Positions 54,755-64,000 of a stretch of 64,000 bases of DNA are shown one piece after another. The DNA is from Sulfurimonas gotlandica GD1 (GTDB lineage Bacteria > Campylobacterota > Campylobacteria > Campylobacterales > Sulfurimonadaceae), in contig NZ_AFRZ01000001.1 in NCBI RefSeq assembly GCF_000242915.1, forward strand, positions 2,294,001 through 2,358,000, written 5' to 3'. Position 1 is the first letter of the stretch, and every line of letters begins with the position of its first letter. Both the position numbers and the translations under genes were made by a program. Under the pieces are notes generated by a model. The model saw only the letters and a program-made list of their open reading frames with translations. It was not told the origin of the DNA and made no database searches.

Positions 54755-56067
54755 TCTCAAACGATACAAGAAGAGTCTTTAAACTTGCAATTCCTGCAGC
54801 ATTAAAACATCTAGTAGATATCTTACAAATTCTTATTGATATGCTTATGGTCGGTATGGTTAGCGTATCTGCACTTGCAGCCGTTGGTATGAGTATGCAG
54901 TTTATGATGGTCATAAATGTTTTAATGACACTATACGTTGTTGGAGGTAATGCTCTAATCTCCAGATTTATTGGTCAAGGCAGAAAAAGACGTGCTTCTG
55001 CTTTGCTTTATGGATTAGGTGTTTTTGCCATTATCCTGTCAATTTTTGTAACATTTGGCGGTTATTTTGGAAGTGAGTATATTTACGCTCTTATGGGTGC
55101 TTCTGATGATGTAATAGCTCAAGGGTCAATGTATTTTAAAATACTTTCTCTTGGTATTGTAGTTATATTTATTGATAATCTTTTATACAATGCTTTATCT
55201 GCTGCGGGAGATACAAAAAGTTCACTCTATATAAAGCTTGCATCTGCAGCAATAAACGCTTTTTTAAACTATGTTTTAATCTTTGGTCATTATGGATTTG
55301 AGGCATATGGGATAGAAGGAGCGGCTTATGCCACTGTTATAGCTTATTGTTTCAATGTAGTAGCATATTATATGCTCATAAAAAAATCAAAGTCTAAGTT
55401 GAATATCATTCCGATAATCCGTAAAAAAGACATTATTAGAGTTTGGAATGTTGGCTGGAGTGCAGCACTTGATCGTGGCATCTCAAGTCTTTCGTTTTTA
55501 GTTTTTGTATCTATAATAACAGCTTATGGTACAGCCGAGCTTGCAGGCTATCAAGTAGGACTACGTATAGAGGGCATAGCATTTATGCCTGGATTTGGTT
55601 TTGCTATAGCAGCTATGGCTTTAGTAGGTCAAAATTTAGGGGCAAATAATAAAGATAGAGCTTATAATATGGGTATTATCAGTGGAAGAATTGCCTATAT
55701 ATTTATGGGAAGTGTGGGCGTTATATTGATTGTTATTCCAGAGATTTTAGTCTCTTTTTTCACACAAGATACAGCAACTATAGAGGTAGCATCTTATTAC
55801 CTTATTTTGGTTGGATTAGCTCAAATTCCTCTAGCTATTATGTTTGTATATTCTGGAGCTTTAAGAGGAGCAGGGGCAACTAAAACCACTCTCTTAGTCA
55901 ATGTTTTATCTTTATGGTTTTTGAGAGTTGTCCCGTCATATATAGCTTATAAAATGGGCTATGGGATTATTGTAATATTTGTAATTATGAATGTAGAAAC
56001 ATTGCTTAAGGGCTTGATATATTGGTATATATATCAAAAAAGAGAGTGGTTAAACACAAAAGTTTAA
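54739..56067 (+). CDS. MATE-family Na+/H+-coupled efflux transporter
   Basis: MATE proteins export drugs or metabolites in exchange for Na+ or H+. About twelve hydrophobic helices are visible, with P-A-A-L-K-H-L-V-D-I-L-Q, Y-N-A-L-S-A-A-G-D-T-K and V-Y-S-G-A-L-R-G-A-G matching the two internal halves. From the first ATG (54841) the protein has 408 residues and lacks most of helix 1. The frame is open upstream to encode R-R-V-F-K-L-A-I-P-A-A-L-K, and reading from ATT at 54739 gives 442 residues, the normal size. I annotate the ATT start; a -1 frameshift from the preceding gene is the alternative. Confidence 0.8.
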   Translation: MFSRLVSNDTRRVFKLAIPAALKHLVDILQILIDMLMVGMVSVSALAAVGMSMQFMMVINVLMTLYVVGGNALISRFIGQGRKRRASALLYGLGVFAIILSIFVTFGGYFGSEYIYALMGASDDVIAQGSMYFKILSLGIVVIFIDNLLYNALSAAGDTKSSLYIKLASAAINAFLNYVLIFGHYGFEAYGIEGAAYATVIAYCFNVVAYYMLIKKSKSKLNIIPIIRKKDIIRVWNVGWSAALDRGISSLSFLVFVSIITAYGTAELAGYQVGLRIEGIAFMPGFGFAIAAMALVGQNLGANNKDRAYNMGIISGRIAYIFMGSVGVILIVIPEILVSFFTQDTATIEVASYYLILVGLAQIPLAIMFVYSGALRGAGATKTTLLVNVLSLWFLRVVPSYIAYKMGYGIIVIFVIMNVETLLKGLIYWYIYQKREWLNTKV

Positions 56068-56119
56068 ATTAAAAATGTTACAATGTAAAAAATATTAAAA
56101 TTAATAATAATGAGTAGTA

Positions 56120-58279
56120 GTGAATATTCCTGAAAAGACGAAGCAAAAAACACTCTTACTATCCATAACTGTTTTACTTGTATCATGGGTAGTAGGGTAT
56201 ATATTTTTAGATTATCAGTTTAAAAATTCTGTAGATGAGCAGCTTGAGAATATAACTGAATCTACAGAAAAACTTTTTGAGATAAAAGTAAGAGAAGAAG
56301 ATAAAACCATAAAGTTCAGGTTAGCTAGAATAGTCTCTGCAGATGGATTATCTAAGGCGATAGCTGAAGCTGATTATGAAAAAATTCACTCGATAATAAC
56401 TCCTTATTTTAATCGTCTTAAAAGTTTAAACGAAGACGTTAAAATCCTTACATTCCGTTCTCCGGATGGAGTTACCCTCTATCGTGCACATAAGCCTGAA
56501 TTTCGTGGTGACACTTTAAACAATAAAAGAAAACTCATCTTAGACACAAACACTATGCAGAGATCTTTTAGCGGCTTTGAAGTGGGTAAGTTAGAAATGA
56601 CATATCGTACTACACAGGCTATTTTTTATAAAAATATATACGTCGGAAATGTAGAACTTGGTGTCTCTCCTGAGCTGTTTATAAAAGATTTAAATACAAT
56701 CTTTAATATTGATATTGGTATAGCTATAGATAAATCACTTTTAGACATAATGTTAAACAATGACAAAATTTCTATAAATGATACATATACACTTATCAAA
56801 GGCAGTGAAAAATTAAGAAAGTTCTTCACAAGCCCAAAAGAGTTGTCTGATTTTAGAGTAGATATGAATATGCCTTTGCAAAATCATCTATCAAAAACAC
56901 TTGGTATCTTAGTTGTAGGCTTTGATATTTCCAAGATAGTTGAACAAAACAGAGCTTTTATGTATAAGCTGCTTTTTATAGGGATATTTGTTGCTTTGCT
57001 TCTTGTAATTGTTTTGCATGAAGGTTTTAATATGATGTTAAAACATTTTACAAAACAGGTCTATACAGACCATCTAACAGGTCTTAGCAATAGACAAGCT
57101 TTAAATGATGCACTTTATTCCGGAGAGAGTAATGTACTAATTTTAAGTAATATAAAAGAATTTAGTCTTTTAAACGAGCTTTATGGAGTAGATGTAGGTA
57201 ATGAAGTCTTACTTCAAGTAGCACATGAGTTTGAAAAGTTTGGAGTTGAACATGGCTTTAATTCTTATAGAGTCTCATCAGATGAATATGTGTTGCTCAA
57301 AGAAGATTCTAATTTTGAAGCAGAAGTTTATAGTGATTTTTTAGACGAACTACATAATAATATAAGTACGCTTCCAATTTATATAGGAAAAATAGAAGAG
57401 ACTTTAAGAGTAGAGATATACTCGGGTCTTGCTTTTGATCATGAACACTCACTTGAAGAAGCTCAAATGGCTCTTAGAAAAGCTAAGGAAAAGTCGCTTC
57501 CATATTTGGCATACTCACAAAGTGTAGATACAAAAAAGAATTCTGAGCGTATCTTAGGTATGAAAAGAGTTATTAGACATGCGCTTGAACATAAAAATGT
57601 CATTCCATTTTTTCAGCCTATTACAGATAAGAATGGTAACATCATAAAGTATGAAGCTTTGGTTCGTATAGTTGATTTTGAAAATGGTGAAAAGAGTATA
57701 ATTTTTCCTGATGATTTCTTGCCGGTTGCTATAAAAAGCGGACTATACATTGAAGTTGCACAAGAGATGCTTTCTCAGGCATTGTCTTTCTTTTCGGACA
57801 GAGATGAGAAAATATCTGTAAACTTTCTTCCAAATGATTTTTTTAATTATGCTCTTATGGATAAATTAGTGACTCTGATAAGTAAGTTTAAAACATCAGG
57901 AAAGATAGTAATTGAAATCACAGAACAAGAGGGAATAGAAGATTTTGACAGACTTGTAAGAGTTGTTGAGCGTCTGAGAAAACAGGGTGTCTTAATTGCT
58001 ATAGATGACTTTGGAAGTGGGTATGCAAACTATGCACATATCTTGAGAATCAAACCAGACTATCTGAAGATTGATGGTTCTTTAATTAAAAATATATTAA
58101 ATGATAATGACTCAAAGATTCTAGTTAAGAGTATTATACGATTTGCTAAAGATCTAGAAACTAAAACAATCGCAGAGTATGTAGAAAATGAAGAGATATT
58201 TGAACTACTTAAAGAATATGGTGTAGATGAATTTCAAGGATACTATTTTGGTCGTCCTACAGATTTAATAAATAGCTAA
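56120..58279 (+). CDS. Membrane c-di-GMP phosphodiesterase with Cache-like sensor, degenerate GGDEF and EAL
   Basis: The 719-residue protein has a membrane helix (about 13-31), a periplasmic sensor resembling double-Cache domains (about 32-280), a second helix (about 285-303), a GGDEF domain and an EAL domain. The GGDEF motif reads S-S-D-E-Y, so cyclase activity is unlikely. The EAL domain keeps E-A-L (about 511-513), I-E-I-T-E, D-D-F-G-S-G-Y, L-K-I-D-G and F-Q-G-Y-Y-F-G, so it should hydrolyse c-di-GMP. The start is GTG at 56120. It may control motility or attachment. Confidence 0.88.
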   Translation: MNIPEKTKQKTLLLSITVLLVSWVVGYIFLDYQFKNSVDEQLENITESTEKLFEIKVREEDKTIKFRLARIVSADGLSKAIAEADYEKIHSIITPYFNRLKSLNEDVKILTFRSPDGVTLYRAHKPEFRGDTLNNKRKLILDTNTMQRSFSGFEVGKLEMTYRTTQAIFYKNIYVGNVELGVSPELFIKDLNTIFNIDIGIAIDKSLLDIMLNNDKISINDTYTLIKGSEKLRKFFTSPKELSDFRVDMNMPLQNHLSKTLGILVVGFDISKIVEQNRAFMYKLLFIGIFVALLLVIVLHEGFNMMLKHFTKQVYTDHLTGLSNRQALNDALYSGESNVLILSNIKEFSLLNELYGVDVGNEVLLQVAHEFEKFGVEHGFNSYRVSSDEYVLLKEDSNFEAEVYSDFLDELHNNISTLPIYIGKIEETLRVEIYSGLAFDHEHSLEEAQMALRKAKEKSLPYLAYSQSVDTKKNSERILGMKRVIRHALEHKNVIPFFQPITDKNGNIIKYEALVRIVDFENGEKSIIFPDDFLPVAIKSGLYIEVAQEMLSQALSFFSDRDEKISVNFLPNDFFNYALMDKLVTLISKFKTSGKIVIEITEQEGIEDFDRLVRVVERLRKQGVLIAIDDFGSGYANYAHILRIKPDYLKIDGSLIKNILNDNDSKILVKSIIRFAKDLETKTIAEYVENEEIFELLKEYGVDEFQGYYFGRPTDLINS

Positions 58280-58298
58280 AAAAGAGACATTTGAAATT

Positions 58299-59528
58299 AT
58301 GAATTTAGAAACAGATATTATTTATCTTATAGAAGACAACAGTGATTTAATTGAGTATAAAAATAATCAAATAATTATAATAACGAGTAGGTTAAGAGAC
58401 GGCATCTATGAGTTGGTAAAAAAGATTAAAGATGAAATTACAAATGAAAAAGAACTTATTAGACTTGCCATCAGAAAAGCGTTAGAGCTTAAAGATAGTG
58501 ATATCATAGTTATAAAACAAGATCATATCTTTATAAAGATCTTTAACGAAGCAAAAAGATATAAGGTGTCTTCTAGCGATGCAAATACAATTGCAGGAAG
58601 GTTTAACGGAATAGATGAAGTTGAACTTGATGAATTTTACAACGAGTACTTCACAAAAGAAGAGAGTAAGATTTTTTTTAATTCAATTGTAAAGCAGTTT
58701 GTAGAGATATCATTTATAGAAGAAAAAATTGATAATAATATATATGAAAAAAATGTATTTGGATATATTCAAGAATTAATAATGGAGCAACTTGTAAATG
58801 AGTTTGATTACTGCGAGGAGTTTTTAAAAGGCTTTAGCGGTTATGTATTTAGAATACATTTTAATGAAGTTTTTGAATCAATTGCTGAGTTTATGTTAAA
58901 TGAAATCTCAATGTCCAATGAGTATATGGTTGAGTTTTTAAAGTACTACTCTTTAAATGTAGTGATAATAAATGGAGAAAAGTATCAAGTTCCATCTTTA
59001 GAGACAGATGATGGGCTTAAATGGAATGTTATCTCAATGTTGTCAATTGCTAAAGTATTTACAAGAACAAGAACTTCTGTAAACAAACTGCAAAAAGAGA
59101 TATATGTGGTTGATGAGCAAATACTGAAACTGTTTATAAACGAGCTCTCCCCTGTGGAATATAATAATCTCTATATAAAAGAGAAACAAAAACTAGCTGA
59201 CCAATTAAGAAATGAAGGCAGAATCTTAGAAAATCTTTTGGACTCAGTGCATAGAGTAAAGAATGAAAACATTAAAGATGGAATGAGAAGAGATATTGAG
59301 CGAACGAAACAAGATATCTTAGTGACAAAACAAAATATAGCAAAACTAGCTAGTAAAGAGATAAAGAGAAGTGTAATAGATAAGTACTTAAAATTAGAGC
59401 GTGAGATGGATAGTATGATTAGAGAACTTAAAGCTCAAGAGAAAATATTAGCTCAAAATAAAAACTCTTTTTTATCAATTAAAAAAGCACTTGTAAAAGC
59501 TTTAATATCAAAAAAACAGCGTATATAA
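58299..59528 (+). CDS. Hypothetical coiled-coil protein
   Basis: This 409-residue protein is not recognised. It is soluble, strongly charged and low in cysteine and tryptophan. The N-terminal 100 residues look alpha/beta (I-I-Y-L-I-E-D-N, Q-I-I-I-I-T-S-R), the middle is helical, and residues about 290-400 form a Lys/Glu-rich coiled coil (K-Q-D-I-L-V-T-K-Q-N-I-A-K-L). It follows the EAL protein by 19 bases and precedes ligA by 25 bases, so it may be a cytoplasmic partner of the c-di-GMP protein. That link is positional only. Confidence 0.7.
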   Translation: MNLETDIIYLIEDNSDLIEYKNNQIIIITSRLRDGIYELVKKIKDEITNEKELIRLAIRKALELKDSDIIVIKQDHIFIKIFNEAKRYKVSSSDANTIAGRFNGIDEVELDEFYNEYFTKEESKIFFNSIVKQFVEISFIEEKIDNNIYEKNVFGYIQELIMEQLVNEFDYCEEFLKGFSGYVFRIHFNEVFESIAEFMLNEISMSNEYMVEFLKYYSLNVVIINGEKYQVPSLETDDGLKWNVISMLSIAKVFTRTRTSVNKLQKEIYVVDEQILKLFINELSPVEYNNLYIKEKQKLADQLRNEGRILENLLDSVHRVKNENIKDGMRRDIERTKQDILVTKQNIAKLASKEIKRSVIDKYLKLEREMDSMIRELKAQEKILAQNKNSFLSIKKALVKALISKKQRI

Positions 59529-59544
59529 ATTAACATTGAGATAA

Positions 59545-61515
<1,971 letters not shown>

Positions 61516-62058
61516 ATGAAAATAATTTTATCAATACTACTATTTTGTACGCTATTACTAGCAGATAGATCTGGACCATATGTAGGTTTTGGATATGGAC
61601 TCTCTCAGTTTGATGATGATGGCATCTATAAAGAACTTAAAGAGAATGGATCTACTTCTATGACACTTTACGGTGGTGCATATATAAATAAGCATCTTTC
61701 AGTAGAACTTGGTTTCATTAATTTTACTGCCGGTAATTCTTATGAAGCAGTAGATGCTACTAATCAAACAAAAGAACTATCTTTTTCATCTCTAAATGTA
61801 AGTACTTTAGTCCACTACGCTTTTTTTGATGATACTTTAGATTTTTACGGTAAGTTTGGTGTAGGTGATATGACTGCTGGCGGTGTTGGTAGTACAGGAT
61901 TTACAATGCTTGTTGGTGCTGGTGTTGGCGTTAGATTTAGCGAGATGCTAAGTATGAAAGTAGCCTATGATAGATACATCACTGACTATGAAAAAGATGG
62001 ACTTAAAAATGAGATGCATGTAGACTTTATATACACAGCTTTTGAGGTTCAGTTTTAA
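61516..62058 (+). CDS. Outer-membrane beta-barrel protein (OmpA/OprF-like porin fold)
   Basis: A 180-residue protein with a signal peptide (I-I-L-S-I-L-L-F-C-T-L-L-L-A, cleavage near 16). The mature part alternates glycine and aromatic residues (Y-V-G-F-G-Y-G, L-Y-G-G-A-Y-I-N, F-Y-G-K-F-G-V-G) and ends in a strand with the final Phe (A-F-E-V-Q-F), the signal for outer-membrane insertion. It fits an eight-stranded barrel. It overlaps tlyA by one base. The role is unknown. Confidence 0.8.
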   Translation: MKIILSILLFCTLLLADRSGPYVGFGYGLSQFDDDGIYKELKENGSTSMTLYGGAYINKHLSVELGFINFTAGNSYEAVDATNQTKELSFSSLNVSTLVHYAFFDDTLDFYGKFGVGDMTAGGVGSTGFTMLVGAGVGVRFSEMLSMKVAYDRYITDYEKDGLKNEMHVDFIYTAFEVQF

Positions 62059-62765
62059 TGAGACTCGATAACTATCTTGTTGAAAATTCACTTAGCGAGA
62101 GTAGAACAAAAGCCCAGGGTATTATAAAAGATGGACTTGTAAGTGTTAATGGAAATATAATTACAAAGAGCTCACTAAAGATAGATGAAAGTGATGAGGT
62201 AAATGTAGCAGAGCATAAAGAGTATGTTTCTCGCTCAGCTCATAAACTTAGTTTATTTTTAGAAGAACTTAACCTAGATGTAACAGGAAATATAGCTCTA
62301 GATATAGGCTCATCTACCGGTGGGTTCACTCAGGTTCTTTTAGAAAATATGGTTAAGGAAGTCAGTGCTGTTGATGTTGGCCGTGATCAACTACATAAGA
62401 GTCTGCTCAATGATGAACGTGTGTTCTCACATGAAAGCTGTGATATTAGAGAGTTTAAAAGTGATAAGGTCTTTGATATTGTAGTCAGTGATGTTTCTTT
62501 TATATCACTACTAAATATTTTAGATGATGTTGACAGACTTGCATCTGATAAAATCATCCTACTGTTTAAACCTCAGTTTGAAGTAGGACGTGAAGCAAAA
62601 CGAGATAATCACGGTGTAGTACTTGATGAAAAAGCTATTATGAACGCGATGATAAAATTTGAAGATGCAGCTATGCTAAAAGGATGGGAACTAATTATGA
62701 AGTCTCCATCAAAATTAACGGGTAAGGAAGGTAATCTTGAGTATTGCTACTACTATGAAAAATAG
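62058..62765 (+). CDS. tlyA: TlyA-family rRNA 2'-O-methyltransferase
   Basis: TlyA methylates rRNA (C1920 of 23S in Campylobacter; in others also 16S) and affects capreomycin sensitivity. An S4 domain starts the protein (R-L-D-N-Y-L-V-E-N and S-R-T-K-A-Q-G-I-I). The FtsJ-like methyltransferase follows with A-L-D-I-G-S-S-T-G-G-F-T, D-V-G-R-D-Q-L, V-S-D-V-S-F-I-S and F-K-P-Q-F-E. At 235 residues it is the usual length. It overlaps ribF by up to 29 bases. Confidence 0.93.
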   Translation: MRLDNYLVENSLSESRTKAQGIIKDGLVSVNGNIITKSSLKIDESDEVNVAEHKEYVSRSAHKLSLFLEELNLDVTGNIALDIGSSTGGFTQVLLENMVKEVSAVDVGRDQLHKSLLNDERVFSHESCDIREFKSDKVFDIVVSDVSFISLLNILDDVDRLASDKIILLFKPQFEVGREAKRDNHGVVLDEKAIMNAMIKFEDAAMLKGWELIMKSPSKLTGKEGNLEYCYYYEK

Positions 62766-63576
62766 TACTGCCATAGCCATAGGTGGTTTCGATGGTATGC
62801 ACATAGGTCATCAGCATCTCTTTGCAGAACTTGGTGAGCATGGAACTATTGTCGTAATTGAGACTGGTTATGCAAATATTACACCTAAAGAAGAGCGTGA
62901 GAATTTTTCTCACTATCCTATACTCTATCTTGAACTTGATGAGATTCGTCACCTAGATGGAGATGCATTTATATCTCTACTTAAAAGTGAATTTCCAAAA
63001 CTCAAAAAGATAGTTGTTGGTTATGACTTTCATTTTGGTAAAGACAGAAAGTATTCATTTGAAGACTTGAAAACTCTCTTTAGCGGAGAGGTTAAGGTTG
63101 TTGAAGAAGTGACACTAGAGGGTGATTCTATTCACTCTCATAAGATCAGAGCAAAGGTTAAGATAGGTGACATAAAAGGTGCAAATGATTTTTTAGGTCA
63201 TAACTATACTATAATGGGGGCTTTAGTAGCTGGACAAGGTATAGGTAAAAAAGAGTTAGTAGCAACTATAAACATAGAGGCAACAGGCTTTTTAACTCCT
63301 AAAGAGGGTGTTTATGTGACTCTGACTCGCATCGACGATGAAGAGCATTACCATCCATCAGTATCTTTTGTCGGTCATAGAGTTACAACAGATGGCTCGT
63401 TTGCCATAGAATCGCATATACTCGACGGTGAAGTTATATGTAATAAAAAAGCTAGAATAAGTTTTGTCTCATTTATAAGAGATAATAAAAAATTTGATTC
63501 CATTGCGGAGTTGAAAAAAGCGATAAAGAGTGACATCAATATTGCTTCACAAAAATTAAAGTTGTTACAATTATGA
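62737..63576 (+). CDS. ribF: Bifunctional riboflavin kinase/FAD synthetase
   Basis: RibF turns riboflavin into FMN and FAD. The FAD synthetase half has I-G-G-F-D-G-M-H-I-G-H-Q and V-V-G-Y-D-F-H-F-G-K; the kinase half is shorter and diverged (G-D-I-K-G-A-N-D-F-L-G and G-Q-G-I-G-K-K). Two starts are possible: TTG at 62737 with a strong AAGGAAGG upstream, and ATG at 62755 nearer to the conserved strand. The T-N motif of the kinase part appears weakened (V-A-T-I-N-I). 273-279 residues. It overlaps truD by 4 bases. Confidence 0.9.
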   Translation: MSIATTMKNSTAIAIGGFDGMHIGHQHLFAELGEHGTIVVIETGYANITPKEERENFSHYPILYLELDEIRHLDGDAFISLLKSEFPKLKKIVVGYDFHFGKDRKYSFEDLKTLFSGEVKVVEEVTLEGDSIHSHKIRAKVKIGDIKGANDFLGHNYTIMGALVAGQGIGKKELVATINIEATGFLTPKEGVYVTLTRIDDEEHYHPSVSFVGHRVTTDGSFAIESHILDGEVICNKKARISFVSFIRDNKKFDSIAELKKAIKSDINIASQKLKLLQL

Positions 63577-64000
63577 GAAAAAGAGAATATTTACAGAGTG
63601 TTGGTGAAGATATAAGTTTCAAGTTTTATCAGACTCCAACTGATTTCGTTGTTGATGAGATATCATCTACTGAGTTTAAAGGTAAGGGTAACTACCTGAT
63701 ACTTCATGTTAAAAAAGTTGAACTAACAACTTGGGACATGATTGCTATCTTTGCTGAGTATATGGCGGTTCCTGCACAGAAGATAGGTTATGCAGGACTA
63801 AAAGATAAGCATGCTACTACTACTCAGTATATCTCCGTAGATGCTTCTTATGAGACACTACTTAAAAAGTTTTATCATAAGCAGATAAAAATACTGAGCA
63901 CTACGAGACATTCACACTCTATTCGTATGGGTGATTTAGCAGGAAATAGATTTAGTATCAATCTTCACTTTGTAGATAACATAGATGCGGGTAAAATAGA
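63573..64000 (+). CDS. truD: tRNA pseudouridine synthase D, N-terminal part (partial)
   Basis: TruD makes pseudouridine 13 in tRNA-Glu. The reading frame begins at ATG 63573, overlapping the ribF stop as ATGA, and runs open to the right edge (142 residues). V-D-E-I near the start, the catalytic motif Y-A-G-L-K-D-K-H-A-T with its aspartate, and G-N-R-F-S-I are family signatures. The rest lies outside the window. Confidence 0.92.
   Translation, partial: MRKREYLQSVGEDISFKFYQTPTDFVVDEISSTEFKGKGNYLILHVKKVELTTWDMIAIFAEYMAVPAQKIGYAGLKDKHATTTQYISVDASYETLLKKFYHKQIKILSTTRHSHSIRMGDLAGNRFSINLHFVDNIDAGKI

Overview
The window looks like chromosome of a Campylobacterota (epsilonproteobacterial) chemolithotroph, most like Sulfurimonas or a close relative. 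It is AT-rich and densely packed, with genes overlapping by 1-30 bases. It carries a NiFe-hydrogenase maturation locus, a two-gene b/b' ATP synthase stalk, and a helical-cell-shape peptidase pair (Csd6/Csd4 type). The run rplU-rpmA-obgE-proB-fmt-birA-parA-parB-atpF'FHAGDC-tolQRAB-pal-cpoB-slyD-fabD-mtnN follows the order I recall from Campylobacter jejuni. Genus assignment is inference.

Layout. (1) 1-12790: hydrogenase maturation. A partial hypF is followed by a convergent transposase-like gene. A nickel permease, hypB, hypC and hypD then sit behind a promoter with a perfect 16-bp palindrome. A block of fic, mcrC, mcrB, a VF530-type gene, sixA and an aldo/keto reductase separates hypD from hypE, hypX and hypA. 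(2) 12853-18601: ribosomal proteins L21/L27, ObgE, ProB, Fmt, BirA and ParAB. (3) 18726-28980: F1 and peripheral-stalk ATP synthase genes running directly into Tol-Pal. (4) 29051-35654: SlyD, an AAA+/Fis-type protein, FabD, a nitrilase-family protein, MtnN, a TtcA-like PP-loop protein, two small unknowns, YebC and YigZ. (5) 35669-52612, minus strand: fifteen closely spaced genes, read in transcription order as argG, a ferredoxin-thioredoxin-reductase/rhodanese fusion, rplI, hslV, hslU, era, csd6, csd4 and a nine-gene MSHA/Cts-like pilus or DNA-uptake assembly cluster without pilin genes. (6) 52760-64000: flaG with a sigma-28 promoter (minus), then on the plus strand an MFS and a MATE transporter, a c-di-GMP phosphodiesterase, an unknown coiled-coil protein, ligA, a beta-barrel protein, tlyA, ribF and a partial truD.

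How genes work together. Nickel import, HypB/HypA nickel insertion, HypCDEF cyanide-ligand synthesis and HypX carbonyl supply form one maturation pathway; no hydrogenase structural genes are in the window. ATP synthase and Tol-Pal share the proton gradient and probably a transcript. Csd6 and Csd4 trim peptidoglycan, next to an envelope-spanning secretin machine.

Most interesting points: a MATE transporter whose first membrane helix lies upstream of any ATG/GTG/TTG and seems to need an AUU start or a frameshift; the Fic/McrCB block inside the hyp locus; the palindrome over the nickel permease promoter; the FTR-rhodanese fusion; and a TtcA-like protein lacking one cluster cysteine. No rRNA, tRNA, CRISPR array or intact insertion sequence was seen, and no gene-free stretch exceeds about 150 bases.
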